A DNA stretch of 5,392 nt. It comes from Pseudomonadota bacterium (GTDB taxonomy: Bacteria > Pseudomonadota > Alphaproteobacteria > Rhizobiales > Rhizobiaceae). Positions 1-4,527 of this stretch are shown piece after piece (the first letter of the stretch is position 1; every line of letters begins with the position of its first letter). Where the stretch lies: NCBI GenBank assembly GCA_023428515.1, contig JAEYXI010000453.1:1-5392 (forward strand), in the 5' to 3' direction. Under the pieces are notes generated by a model. The model had not been told where the DNA came from. It worked only from the letters and a program-made list of their open reading frames with translations, and did no database searches. A program made the position numbers and the translations under genes.

Positions 1-178
1 CTTCCTGGTTTTCCTTGACCGAAAGCAGCATCAGCTTGACCGAGCTCTTCGCGCTGACGGCCTTGCCTTCTTTGACGATCTCGACGTCGCATTCGAAGCT
101 CTTGGCGAGCCTCACGAAACGTGTCGCGGGGCGCGCATGCAGCCCTTCATGCACTCTGACGATCGTCGAGCGTTCCAT
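1..178 (-). CDS. ptsH: HPr phosphocarrier protein of the PTS (3' end outside window)
   Basis: HPr is the small cytoplasmic protein that accepts phosphate from PEP-charged Enzyme I and passes it to EIIA proteins. The visible 59 residues begin MERSTIVRVHEGLHARPAT. The GLHARPAT signature places the phosphorylated histidine at His14, equivalent to His15 of E. coli HPr. A serine, Ser45 in the AKSSVKLM stretch, lies 31 residues further on, the spacing seen between His15 and regulatory Ser46 in Gram-positive HPr. The family is usually about 85-95 residues, so roughly one third is missing beyond the window edge; what is seen has no stop or frameshift. The ATG at 178 is preceded by a modest AGGG about 8 nt upstream, and the gene starts 39 bp after the EIIA stop on the same strand, so it is probably the next cistron of the sorbitol-type PTS operon. 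This suggests an HPr dedicated to sugar transport rather than the usual alphaproteobacterial regulatory HPr, which is inference. Confidence 0.93.
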   Translation of the reverse strand, partial: MERSTIVRVHEGLHARPATRFVRLAKSFECDVEIVKEGKAVSAKSSVKLMLLSVKENQE

Positions 179-217
179 CCAGACTACCCTACTAATTCCT
201 GCAGACCGTTGTCTAAA

Positions 218-601
218 TCAGGCCGCGGCCAAAACGATGACCGCTCCGGCCTTCAATTCTGCGACCAGCGCCTCTGTGTCGACCTCGGAGGCGCAGATTT
301 CGCCCGGCCGCTCAGCTTGCGCCGCGCCGTTGAAATTGATGACCACATGGCCGATCTCGCGGACCTTCGCCCAGGCGCTCGTGCCGACGGCGGTGATGGT
401 CGCGGAAACGCCGCCGATCGCGATCGATGCGCCTGGGGTCGGCGCGTCGTCGCTTGGTTGGCTCTCGGCTTTGTGCAGCACGGAGACCTCGGCGAGTTCC
501 GGCGGCGAGCCATCCGCGAAGAGGATGACGACGCCGCCTTCTGCGAGGTCCGCCCCTTCGGGTCCTATAGCGGTGACCCGTGTCTTGAGCAGTACAGACA
601 T
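218..601 (-). CDS. srlB: PTS glucitol/sorbitol-type EIIA component
   Basis: This 127-residue cytoplasmic protein matches the length and layout of E. coli SrlB (about 123 residues), the EIIA that takes phosphate from HPr and gives it to EIIB. Shared features are the N-terminal VT-x-IG segment, a histidine at position 43 (VLHK) where E. coli has its phosphohistidine, the TAVG segment near residue 70, and the strongly conserved REIGHVVINFNG...AERPGEI block at about 81-101. Start at 601: an ATG with GAAGG (610-614) 8 nt upstream. It begins 22 bp after the EIIB stop and ends 39 bp before the HPr start, all on one strand, so co-transcription is likely. The substrate cannot be fixed from sequence: glucitol/sorbitol is the family name, but another polyol is possible. 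Confidence 0.93.
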   Translation of the reverse strand: MSVLLKTRVTAIGPEGADLAEGGVVILFADGSPPELAEVSVLHKAESQPSDDAPTPGASIAIGGVSATITAVGTSAWAKVREIGHVVINFNGAAQAERPGEICASEVDTEALVAELKAGAVIVLAAA

Positions 602-623
602 ATGGCGGACCTTCTTTGCTTTC

Positions 624-1637
624 TTAGAGGACGACGAGGCTGAACAGCCAGGCGATCAGCACCGACACCGGACCCATGATCTGACGGCTGATGAGCACCG
701 CCGGCACACCGATCTCGATCGTCTTCGGCTTGGCTTCGCCGAGCGCCAGGCCGACAGGCACGAAGTCGCAGCCCACCTGCGTGTTGTAGGCGAACAGCGC
801 GGGCAGCGCCATCGCCGGCGAGATGGTGCCGTTGGCGATCTGCGGGCCGATGATGGCGACGCCGATCACCTGCGCGATCACCGCGCCCGGGCCGAGGATC
901 GGCGACAGGAACGGCAGGCCGCAGATGGCCGAGATGATCAGCAGGCCGACGATGTTGTTGGCCAGCGGCCCCATCGGCTGGGCGAGCAGGTCGCCGATGC
1001 CGGTGTAGAGGATCAGGCCGATCAGCATTGTCACGAATGCCATGAACGGCAGCACGTTGCGCACGACCTGATCGATGGTGCGGCGGCCGGCATTGAAGAA
1101 GATGCCGACGACGCGACCCATCACGCGGCCGATCGAACTGATCAGGCCGACCAGGCCGCCTTCCATTTCCGGAGCGGCGTTGGCGCTCTTCACCGCAGGC
1201 GAATCCGTCGGTGCGGTGCTGAGCTCAGCCGACTCCCCCGCAGCCGTGACGGTTTCGGATCCGTCGGCCATCGTTATATTTTCGGGCTTCACGCCGGAGA
1301 CGTAGATGTCCTCGGTGATGAACTGCGCGAGCGGTCCCGCCTGCCCGACCGGCGTGATGTTTACGGTCGGGATGCGCTTGCGCGGATAGACGCCGCAGCG
1401 CGCTGTGCCACCGCAGTCGACCACTACCACCGCCATCTCGCCTTCGACCGGTGGCGCCCTGAAGCCGTCGACGGCTTCCGCGCCGGTCAGTTCGGCAATC
1501 CTTGCGGCGAGCGGATGAATGCCGCCGCCAGTCACCGACACGACCTTGTTGCGCTGCTCGGTGGGTTCGATCACCAGCGGACCGCCCCATCCGGTCGAGC
1601 CCCTGGAGATTTTTACAGCCTTGTACTTCTTTGCCAT
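624..1637 (-). CDS. srlE: PTS glucitol/sorbitol-type EIIB-EIIC1 component
   Basis: This 337-residue protein phosphorylates the sugar during uptake and forms part of the membrane channel. Residues 1-125 are the cytoplasmic EIIB domain: an N-terminal GSTGWGGPLVIEP motif, then VDCGGTARCGVYPRKRIPT with Cys75 and Cys81, one of which should carry the phosphate (the DCGGT cysteine is my first choice), then GPLAQFITEDIYVSGVKPENIT. Residues 126-160 form an Ala/Ser/Thr/Glu-rich low-complexity linker. The rest is a membrane domain with hydrophobic segments near 196-214, 226-247, 250-266 and 311-335, and the conserved SPILGPGAVIAQVIG and YNTQVGCDFVPVGL stretches. E. coli SrlE is about 319 residues with the same architecture. 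Start at 1637: ATG preceded by GGGGAGGA. The gene lies 20 bp after srlA and 22 bp before srlB in one operon. No motif is missing. Confidence 0.95.
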   Translation of the reverse strand: MAKKYKAVKISRGSTGWGGPLVIEPTEQRNKVVSVTGGGIHPLAARIAELTGAEAVDGFRAPPVEGEMAVVVVDCGGTARCGVYPRKRIPTVNITPVGQAGPLAQFITEDIYVSGVKPENITMADGSETVTAAGESAELSTAPTDSPAVKSANAAPEMEGGLVGLISSIGRVMGRVVGIFFNAGRRTIDQVVRNVLPFMAFVTMLIGLILYTGIGDLLAQPMGPLANNIVGLLIISAICGLPFLSPILGPGAVIAQVIGVAIIGPQIANGTISPAMALPALFAYNTQVGCDFVPVGLALGEAKPKTIEIGVPAVLISRQIMGPVSVLIAWLFSLVVL

Positions 1638-1657
1638 GATGTCCTCCCCGCCCCGAA

Positions 1658-2452
1658 CTACAGTTCAATGCCCTGGCGGCGGGCCATGATGGCCGTGATC
1701 CGCTCGGTGAGCATGCCCTTCAGCAGGATGACGATCAGACCGACGATCGCGTACCAGATGGCGACCTGGATATGGTAGCCGCTGGCGACGGAGCCGTTCC
1801 TCTCGAGCTCGAGGAGCGCGACGAGCACGCCGCCCCAGACGAAATATTCGCCGGGATTGACGTGCGGGAAGAGGCCCAGCGGCGGGTGCACATAGGACAC
1901 TGCCGCGTCGTAGAAGGCGGGCTTGTGCTTCTCTTCCAGGAACGAGCCGAAGGTGTAGGCCATCGGGTTGGTCAGGAAGAAGACGGAAATGACCGGAAGC
2001 ACCGTGTAGCGGGTCAGCGCGATCCTTCCGGCGCCGCGGGCGATGCCGTGCACACGCTGCTCACCGACCAGTTCGGTTACCGCATAGAAGGCCGTCATCA
2101 GCACCACCAGCGTCGGGATGATGCCGGTGACGAAGCCGGCGAACACCTCGCCGCCCTTCTGGAAGATGCCGATGAAATATTTGCCGGCGGCGGTCAGCCA
2201 GCCTAGCTGCTCTTCCTGCTGGACGTTCTGCAGCTTTTCCTTGAACTCCTCGACGGAAATGCCGCCGCCTGGAGCAGGCGCTGCCGCCGGCGCGTCGGTG
2301 GTCGCTTGCGCAAGCACGACGAGCTTGTCGTGCGCATGGTCGATGCCGACCGCGCCGTGATGTATAGCAGCGTCCGTGACCATCGCGCCTGCCACGTGCA
2401 GGTGCTGGACGGCCATGTCGGCGTGCTGTGCCAACATTGTAAAGACTGACAT
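1658..2452 (-). CDS. srlA: PTS glucitol/sorbitol-type EIIC2 membrane component, with N-terminal extension
   Basis: Integral membrane subunit that forms the sugar path together with the C-terminal part of SrlE. The region from about residue 87 onwards matches E. coli SrlA (about 187 residues): YFIGIFQKGGEVFAGFVTG (92-110), then TNPMAYTFGSFLEEKHKPAF (161-180), and YVHPPLGLFPHVNPGEYFVW (187-206). Hydrophobic segments lie near 108-128, 149-163, 203-218 and 228-247. The oddity is an N-terminal extension of about 85 residues absent from the E. coli protein. It has seven histidines in the first 41 positions, an Ala/Pro linker (54-64) and a charged helical stretch (66-83). The start is well supported: the ATG at 2452 has an excellent AAGGAGG (2457-2463) 4 nt upstream, so the extension is probably really translated. 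It lies 124 bp after gutM and 20 bp before srlE. The identity of the core is secure; the role of the extension is unknown. Confidence 0.92.
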   Translation of the reverse strand: MSVFTMLAQHADMAVQHLHVAGAMVTDAAIHHGAVGIDHAHDKLVVLAQATTDAPAAAPAPGGGISVEEFKEKLQNVQQEEQLGWLTAAGKYFIGIFQKGGEVFAGFVTGIIPTLVVLMTAFYAVTELVGEQRVHGIARGAGRIALTRYTVLPVISVFFLTNPMAYTFGSFLEEKHKPAFYDAAVSYVHPPLGLFPHVNPGEYFVWGGVLVALLELERNGSVASGYHIQVAIWYAIVGLIVILLKGMLTERITAIMARRQGIEL

Positions 2453-2456
2453 GTCT

Positions 2457-2463
2457 CCTCCTT
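2457..2463 (-). promoter_or_regulatory. Strong ribosome-binding site fixing the srlA start
   Basis: Read on the minus strand this is AAGGAGG, a full match to the anti-Shine-Dalgarno complement, 4 nt before the ATG at 2452. It decides in favour of the long SrlA form with its histidine-rich N-terminus over internal ATGs at residues 6, 13 and 24. Confidence 0.8.
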
Positions 2464-2469
2464 CAGCCG

Positions 2470-2497
2470 CCTTGCCTCACTGTCCCTGTCGGCAAGG
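2470..2497 (-). repeat. Inverted repeat / hairpin just upstream of the srlA ribosome-binding site
   Basis: On the + strand CCTTGCC (2470-2476) is the exact reverse complement of GGCAAGG (2491-2497), with a 14-nt loop. In the operon mRNA the hairpin would end about 6 nt before the srlA Shine-Dalgarno sequence. It could influence translation or mRNA processing between gutM and srlA. No run of U follows, so it is not a typical intrinsic terminator. Confidence 0.45.
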
Positions 2498-2524
2498 GGT
2501 TGCGCTATGCGCGAGCTACGTTCA

Positions 2525-2542
2525 AGCCGGACAAGCCCGGCT
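2525..2542 (-). repeat. Inverted repeat in the gutM-srlA gap
   Basis: AGCCGG (2525-2530) and CCGGCT (2537-2542) are perfect complements around a 6-nt loop. It is one of three inverted repeats packed into the 124-bp gap between gutM and srlA. Such short GC stems are common in GC-rich DNA, so function is uncertain. Confidence 0.35.
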
Positions 2543-2555
2543 GCCTCCCTGGCTC

Positions 2556-2571
2556 CGACCGCGCGCGGTCG
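2556..2571. repeat. Perfect 16-bp palindrome after the gutM stop
   Basis: CGACCGCGCGCGGTCG reads identically on both strands and lies 5 bp beyond the gutM stop codon. It could be a protein-binding site, an mRNA 3'-end stem protecting the gutM portion of the transcript, or a chance product of high GC content. No T-tract follows on the minus strand. Confidence 0.4.
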
Positions 2572-2576
2572 ATCTG

Positions 2577-2942
2577 TTAGATCGCGCGTTTCACGGCCTC
2601 GGCCACACCGGCTTCCCCCTCTCCCAGAACGGCGGGATTGGACCGGAGTTGATCGAGGGTCATCCCCTCGAATTCTTCATGCCTGCGGAACTTGGTGAAC
2701 ACCGTGCGGCCGCTCATGATGAGCAGGCGGCGCACGATCAGGTCGGGCGTCACCACGATGACGACGATGGTGCCCTTGGAGAAACGGCCGCGGAAATTTC
2801 CCGCGCCGACGAACCCGTCATTGAACTGGTTGGTGACGCCCTTGAAGACATCAGTGTAGTGCCGCATCTGAAGCCAGACGCCGAGCGACTGCAGCGCCCA
2901 TACGCCGAAAAGTGCCAGCAATCCCCATTGCCAGATGGCCAT
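2577..2942 (-). CDS. gutM: GutM-family (glucitol operon activator) protein, membrane-anchored
   Basis: The 121-residue product resembles E. coli GutM (about 119 residues), named as an activator of the glucitol operon. Aligned features are an N-terminal hydrophobic segment (residues 4-25, ALFGVWALQSLGVWLQ), a VGAGNFRGRF motif (45-54), a beta-like stretch TIVVIVVTPDLIVRRLLIM (58-76), then SGRTVFTKF (77-85) and EFEGMTLDQL (90-99). No helix-turn-helix is evident, and the N-terminal segment looks like a membrane anchor. A start at the ATG at 2942 is preferred because GGAGGAA (2948-2954) sits 5 nt upstream; a TTG at 2957 would put that site inside the gene. It is the first gene of the PTS operon, whereas in E. 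coli gutM follows srlD. How a membrane protein would activate transcription is not shown by the sequence, and a role in transporter assembly or sensing is an alternative. Confidence 0.87.
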   Translation of the reverse strand: MAIWQWGLLALFGVWALQSLGVWLQMRHYTDVFKGVTNQFNDGFVGAGNFRGRFSKGTIVVIVVTPDLIVRRLLIMSGRTVFTKFRRHEEFEGMTLDQLRSNPAVLGEGEAGVAEAVKRAI

Positions 2943-2947
2943 CAGGC

Positions 2948-2954
2948 TTCCTCC
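2948..2954 (-). promoter_or_regulatory. Ribosome-binding site deciding the gutM start
   Basis: On the minus strand GGAGGAA lies 5 nt before the ATG at 2942. It rules out the in-frame TTG at 2957, which would begin upstream of this site. Confidence 0.75.
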
Positions 2955-2993
2955 CAAGCCGGTTCCAGGCGGCGGTCAGGCTACCCTCGAACA

Positions 2994-3001
2994 CGTTAAC
3001 G
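2994..3001. repeat. CGTTAACG palindrome near the expected start of the gutM transcript
   Basis: A perfect 8-bp palindrome about 52 bp upstream of gutM. It falls where a transcript driven by the leftward TTGACA at 3024-3029 would begin, so it is a possible operator half or whole site. It is short and could be chance. Confidence 0.25.
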
Positions 3002-3029
3002 ACAGAACATTTGTTTTCTGGAATGTCAA
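3001..3029 (-). promoter_or_regulatory. Candidate promoter of the gutM-srlAEB-ptsH operon
   Basis: On the minus strand a perfect -35 box TTGACA lies at 3029-3024. At 17 bp spacing the -10 position (3006-3001) reads TCTGTC, a poor match, which would suit a promoter needing an activator. The predicted leader to the gutM ATG is about 50 nt. The -35 box is seen directly; that it drives the operon is inferred. Confidence 0.4.
3007..3026. repeat. Inverted repeat ACATT-N10-AATGT, candidate operator
   Basis: Five-base arms at 3007-3011 and 3022-3026 are exact complements around a 10-bp centre, a spacing of about two helical turns end to end that suits a dimeric regulator. An overlapping CAGAA-N8-TTCTG pair lies at 3003-3020, and AATGT is repeated directly at 3022-3026 and 3028-3032. 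The element covers the -35 and spacer of the rightward promoter and the -35 to -10 span of the leftward candidate, so one bound protein could govern both. No known regulator family is recognised from the site. Confidence 0.4.
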
Positions 3030-3039
3030 TGTGTATAAT
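3011..3039 (+). promoter_or_regulatory. Sigma70-type promoter for the 3128 gene
   Basis: A -35 box TTGTTT (3011-3016), exactly 17 bp of spacer, and a perfect -10 box TATAAT (3034-3039). The predicted start point is near 3046, giving an approximately 80-nt leader before the ATG at 3128. This AT-rich stretch stands out sharply from the GC-rich surroundings. Confidence 0.65.
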
Positions 3040-3041
3040 TC

Positions 3042-3117
3042 TTCGTGGAGCGTCGCCACCATACCATATCACCGGAATTGGATCGTTTGGGCCGGTGGTG
3101 GTAAGACTCTCCACGGG
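3042..3117 (+). promoter_or_regulatory. Long imperfect hairpin in the leader of the 3128 gene
   Basis: CGTGGAG (3044-3050) pairs perfectly with CTCCACG (3109-3115). The stem continues outward with two T-G wobbles (3042-3043 with 3116-3117) and inward, after one mismatch, with GTC (3052-3054) to GAC (3105-3107). Inside, CACCGG (3070-3075) pairs with CCGGTG (3092-3097), and CCACC (3056-3060) can alternatively pair with GGTGG (3097-3101). The base of the stem includes the first G's of the Shine-Dalgarno sequence GGGAGA (3115-3120), so folding could limit translation. It matches no riboswitch class I know. Confidence 0.4.
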
Positions 3118-3127
3118 AGAAATGCTC

Positions 3128-3763
3128 ATGGACCTGCGCTTCAAGGACGAATTGGCGCTGATGCCCGACCTCAGGCATCGGCTGCGCCGTCTGCGCTGGT
3201 TCCGCATGACGTTCCGCAGCCATGCGCGCCTCGTCGCATCGACCTACGGTCTGCGCTTCGAGATCGACGATGCCAAGCTCACCAAGGCATTCCTCGACTG
3301 GGTCGAAGCCATGGAGACGAAGAAGGGCTTTGCCAAGGTCGACCGCGCCGACTTCGTTATCTTCGCGGCTGGCCTCGTGCTGCGCGAGTTGATCCGGCAG
3401 GAGCCGGCCACGGTGGTGGAACGCGGCCTCGCAACGTCGGCCGGAACCGATCCTGAAATGACCGATATCGTCGACTACTGGCCGGAAGGTTTTCTCTACA
3501 CGAACTTCTGCGTATCGGCGATCGCAGCCGTCCACGAGCAAGAGTTCGGCGAGACGCCGGCTATCGACAAATGCGCCGACGACCTCAGGACGTGGTGGTC
3601 ATATCGTGAGAACGCGTCCGAGATGCCTGCCTATGCCGTCGCTTTCCTCGACCGCTTCCTCGGCGCGGAGCCAAACTGGCTGCTGCCCGACGACCCACGC
3701 TCCCGCCCGGCAATCGTCGAAGCGCTGGGGTCCCTTGCCCAACCGCGGCTAACGCATCGGTAA
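3128..3763 (+). CDS. Protein of unknown function, 211 residues
   Basis: I do not recognise this family. The protein is soluble-looking and mostly helical in character, with no signal peptide or clear membrane segment. Residues 16-34 are very basic (RHRLRRLRWFRMTFRSHAR). A middle stretch (72-92) reads DRADFVIFAAGLVLRELIR, and residues 116-139 (DYWPEGFLYTNFCVSAIAAVHEQE) look conserved in style, with aromatic and charged residues. The C-terminal part has WWSYREN (156-162) and LDRFLG (174-179). There is no helix-turn-helix or catalytic motif that I can name. Start at 3128 is chosen because GGGAGA (3115-3120) is 7 nt upstream; an ATG at 3122 would touch that site, and the longer open frame back to 2912 lies upstream of the TATAAT promoter and overlaps gutM. 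It is transcribed divergently from the PTS operon, so a regulatory role is possible but unproven. The HAD phosphatase follows after 62 bp on the same strand. Confidence 0.8.
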   Translation: MDLRFKDELALMPDLRHRLRRLRWFRMTFRSHARLVASTYGLRFEIDDAKLTKAFLDWVEAMETKKGFAKVDRADFVIFAAGLVLRELIRQEPATVVERGLATSAGTDPEMTDIVDYWPEGFLYTNFCVSAIAAVHEQEFGETPAIDKCADDLRTWWSYRENASEMPAYAVAFLDRFLGAEPNWLLPDDPRSRPAIVEALGSLAQPRLTHR

Positions 3764-3825
3764 CGGCGCCGACACTCGAATCCAATCCATCCCAAAATCA
3801 AGCATAAACTCGGGGCGCGCTTCTC

Positions 3826-4497
3826 GTGTCAGACAAACTGGTCATCTTCGATTGCGACGGGGTGCTCGTCGACAGCGAACCGCTGGCTGCGGAGGCTTAT
3901 GAACGGGTCTACGAAAGACACGGCATGAGCGGCGTCGGCGCGGACATCATCGCGCAATGCATCGGTATGAAGCAGGCCGACATCATCGTCAGGATCAGGG
4001 AACTGACCGGCCATCACTTCCCCGATCACGCGCATGACGACATCTGGGCGGAGACAAAACAGCTTTTCACGGAAAAGCTGGCCGAGACGGAGGGCCTCAG
4101 GCATTTCCTCGAAGCGCTGCCGGTGGCCCGCTGCGTCGCATCGTCCTCCTCGCTCGAACGCATCCATCACAGCCTGGAAATAACTGGGCTGGCGCATTTC
4201 TTCGGCGAGGCGATCTTCAGCTCTTCTATGGTGAAGCGCGGCAAACCTGCCCCGGACATTTTTCTCCATGCCGCCGAAAAGATGGGAGCCGATCCGTCGC
4301 GCTGCGTCGTGATCGAGGATTCGCCGCTTGGCGTCGAAGGCGCGGTCGCAGCAGGAATGATCGCGATCGGCTACACCGGCGGCGGCCACACCTATGACGG
4401 CCACGGCGAGAGGCTGAAGTCGCGCGGCGCGGCTGTCTCTTGTGCAAGCTGGGACGCCGTCAGGGAAGAACTTGCCGCTCGCGGCTTCTTGAGCTGA
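3826..4497 (+). CDS. HAD-superfamily (subfamily IA) phosphatase, beta-phosphoglucomutase/YieH-like
   Basis: This 223-residue cytoplasmic protein carries all four HAD motifs. Motif I is FDCDGVLVDSE, with Asp9 as nucleophile and Asp11 as general acid/base. Motif II is VASSSS (104-109; Ser106 likely). Motif III is Lys140 in KRGKPAPDIF. Motif IV is VVIEDSPLGVEGA, with Glu164 and Asp165 binding magnesium. The helical insert between motifs I and II (about 18-90) is the C1 cap of sugar-phosphate phosphatases and phosphoglucomutases. The exact substrate cannot be read off; E. coli YieH and YniC-type enzymes are the nearest comparison from memory. The GTG start at 3826 has only a weak GGGG upstream, but motif I begins at residue 6, so the start cannot be much later. 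It follows the unknown gene by 62 bp and converges on pdhC, with 30 bp between the stops. Confidence 0.92.
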   Translation: MSDKLVIFDCDGVLVDSEPLAAEAYERVYERHGMSGVGADIIAQCIGMKQADIIVRIRELTGHHFPDHAHDDIWAETKQLFTEKLAETEGLRHFLEALPVARCVASSSSLERIHHSLEITGLAHFFGEAIFSSSMVKRGKPAPDIFLHAAEKMGADPSRCVVIEDSPLGVEGAVAAGMIAIGYTGGGHTYDGHGERLKSRGAAVSCASWDAVREELAARGFLS

Positions 4498-4505
4498 ATT
4501 CCCAC

Positions 4506-4521
4506 GCGGCGACAGCGCCGC
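4506..4521. terminator. GC hairpin between convergent genes, possible bidirectional terminator
   Basis: GCGGCG (4506-4511) and CGCCGC (4516-4521) are perfect complements around the loop ACAG, lying in the 30-bp gap between the stops of the HAD gene and pdhC. The position suits termination in both directions, but there is no T-tract on either side, so a classic intrinsic terminator is not shown. Confidence 0.4.
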
Positions 4522-4527
4522 CACGCC

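Noticed and set aside
15..1778. A 587-codon open frame on the plus strand across the PTS genes
   Set aside because: It lies antisense to three genes with clear family motifs. Its product is low-complexity, rich in Arg, Asp and His, as expected for a mirror frame in GC-rich coding DNA.
2943..2975. Possible sigma54 promoter before gutM (TGGAAC followed by CTTGGG on the minus strand)
   Set aside because: The -12 GC is absent, and the transcript would begin inside or beside the gutM ribosome-binding site.
2376..2999. A 207-codon plus-strand open frame over gutM and the srlA start
   Set aside because: It is antisense to gutM and has no family resemblance or supporting ribosome-binding site.
2912..3127. 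Upstream in-frame extension of the 3128 gene to an ATG at 2912
   Set aside because: It would start upstream of the TATAAT promoter and overlap gutM. The Shine-Dalgarno sequence at 3115-3120 supports 3128.
3764..3771. CGGCGCCG palindrome right after the stop of the 3128 gene as a terminator
   Set aside because: It has only 4-bp arms with no loop and no T-tract. Chance is sufficient in this composition.
3829..4524. A 231-codon minus-strand open frame opposite the HAD gene
   Set aside because: The plus strand encodes all four HAD motifs. The antisense product has no recognisable domain.
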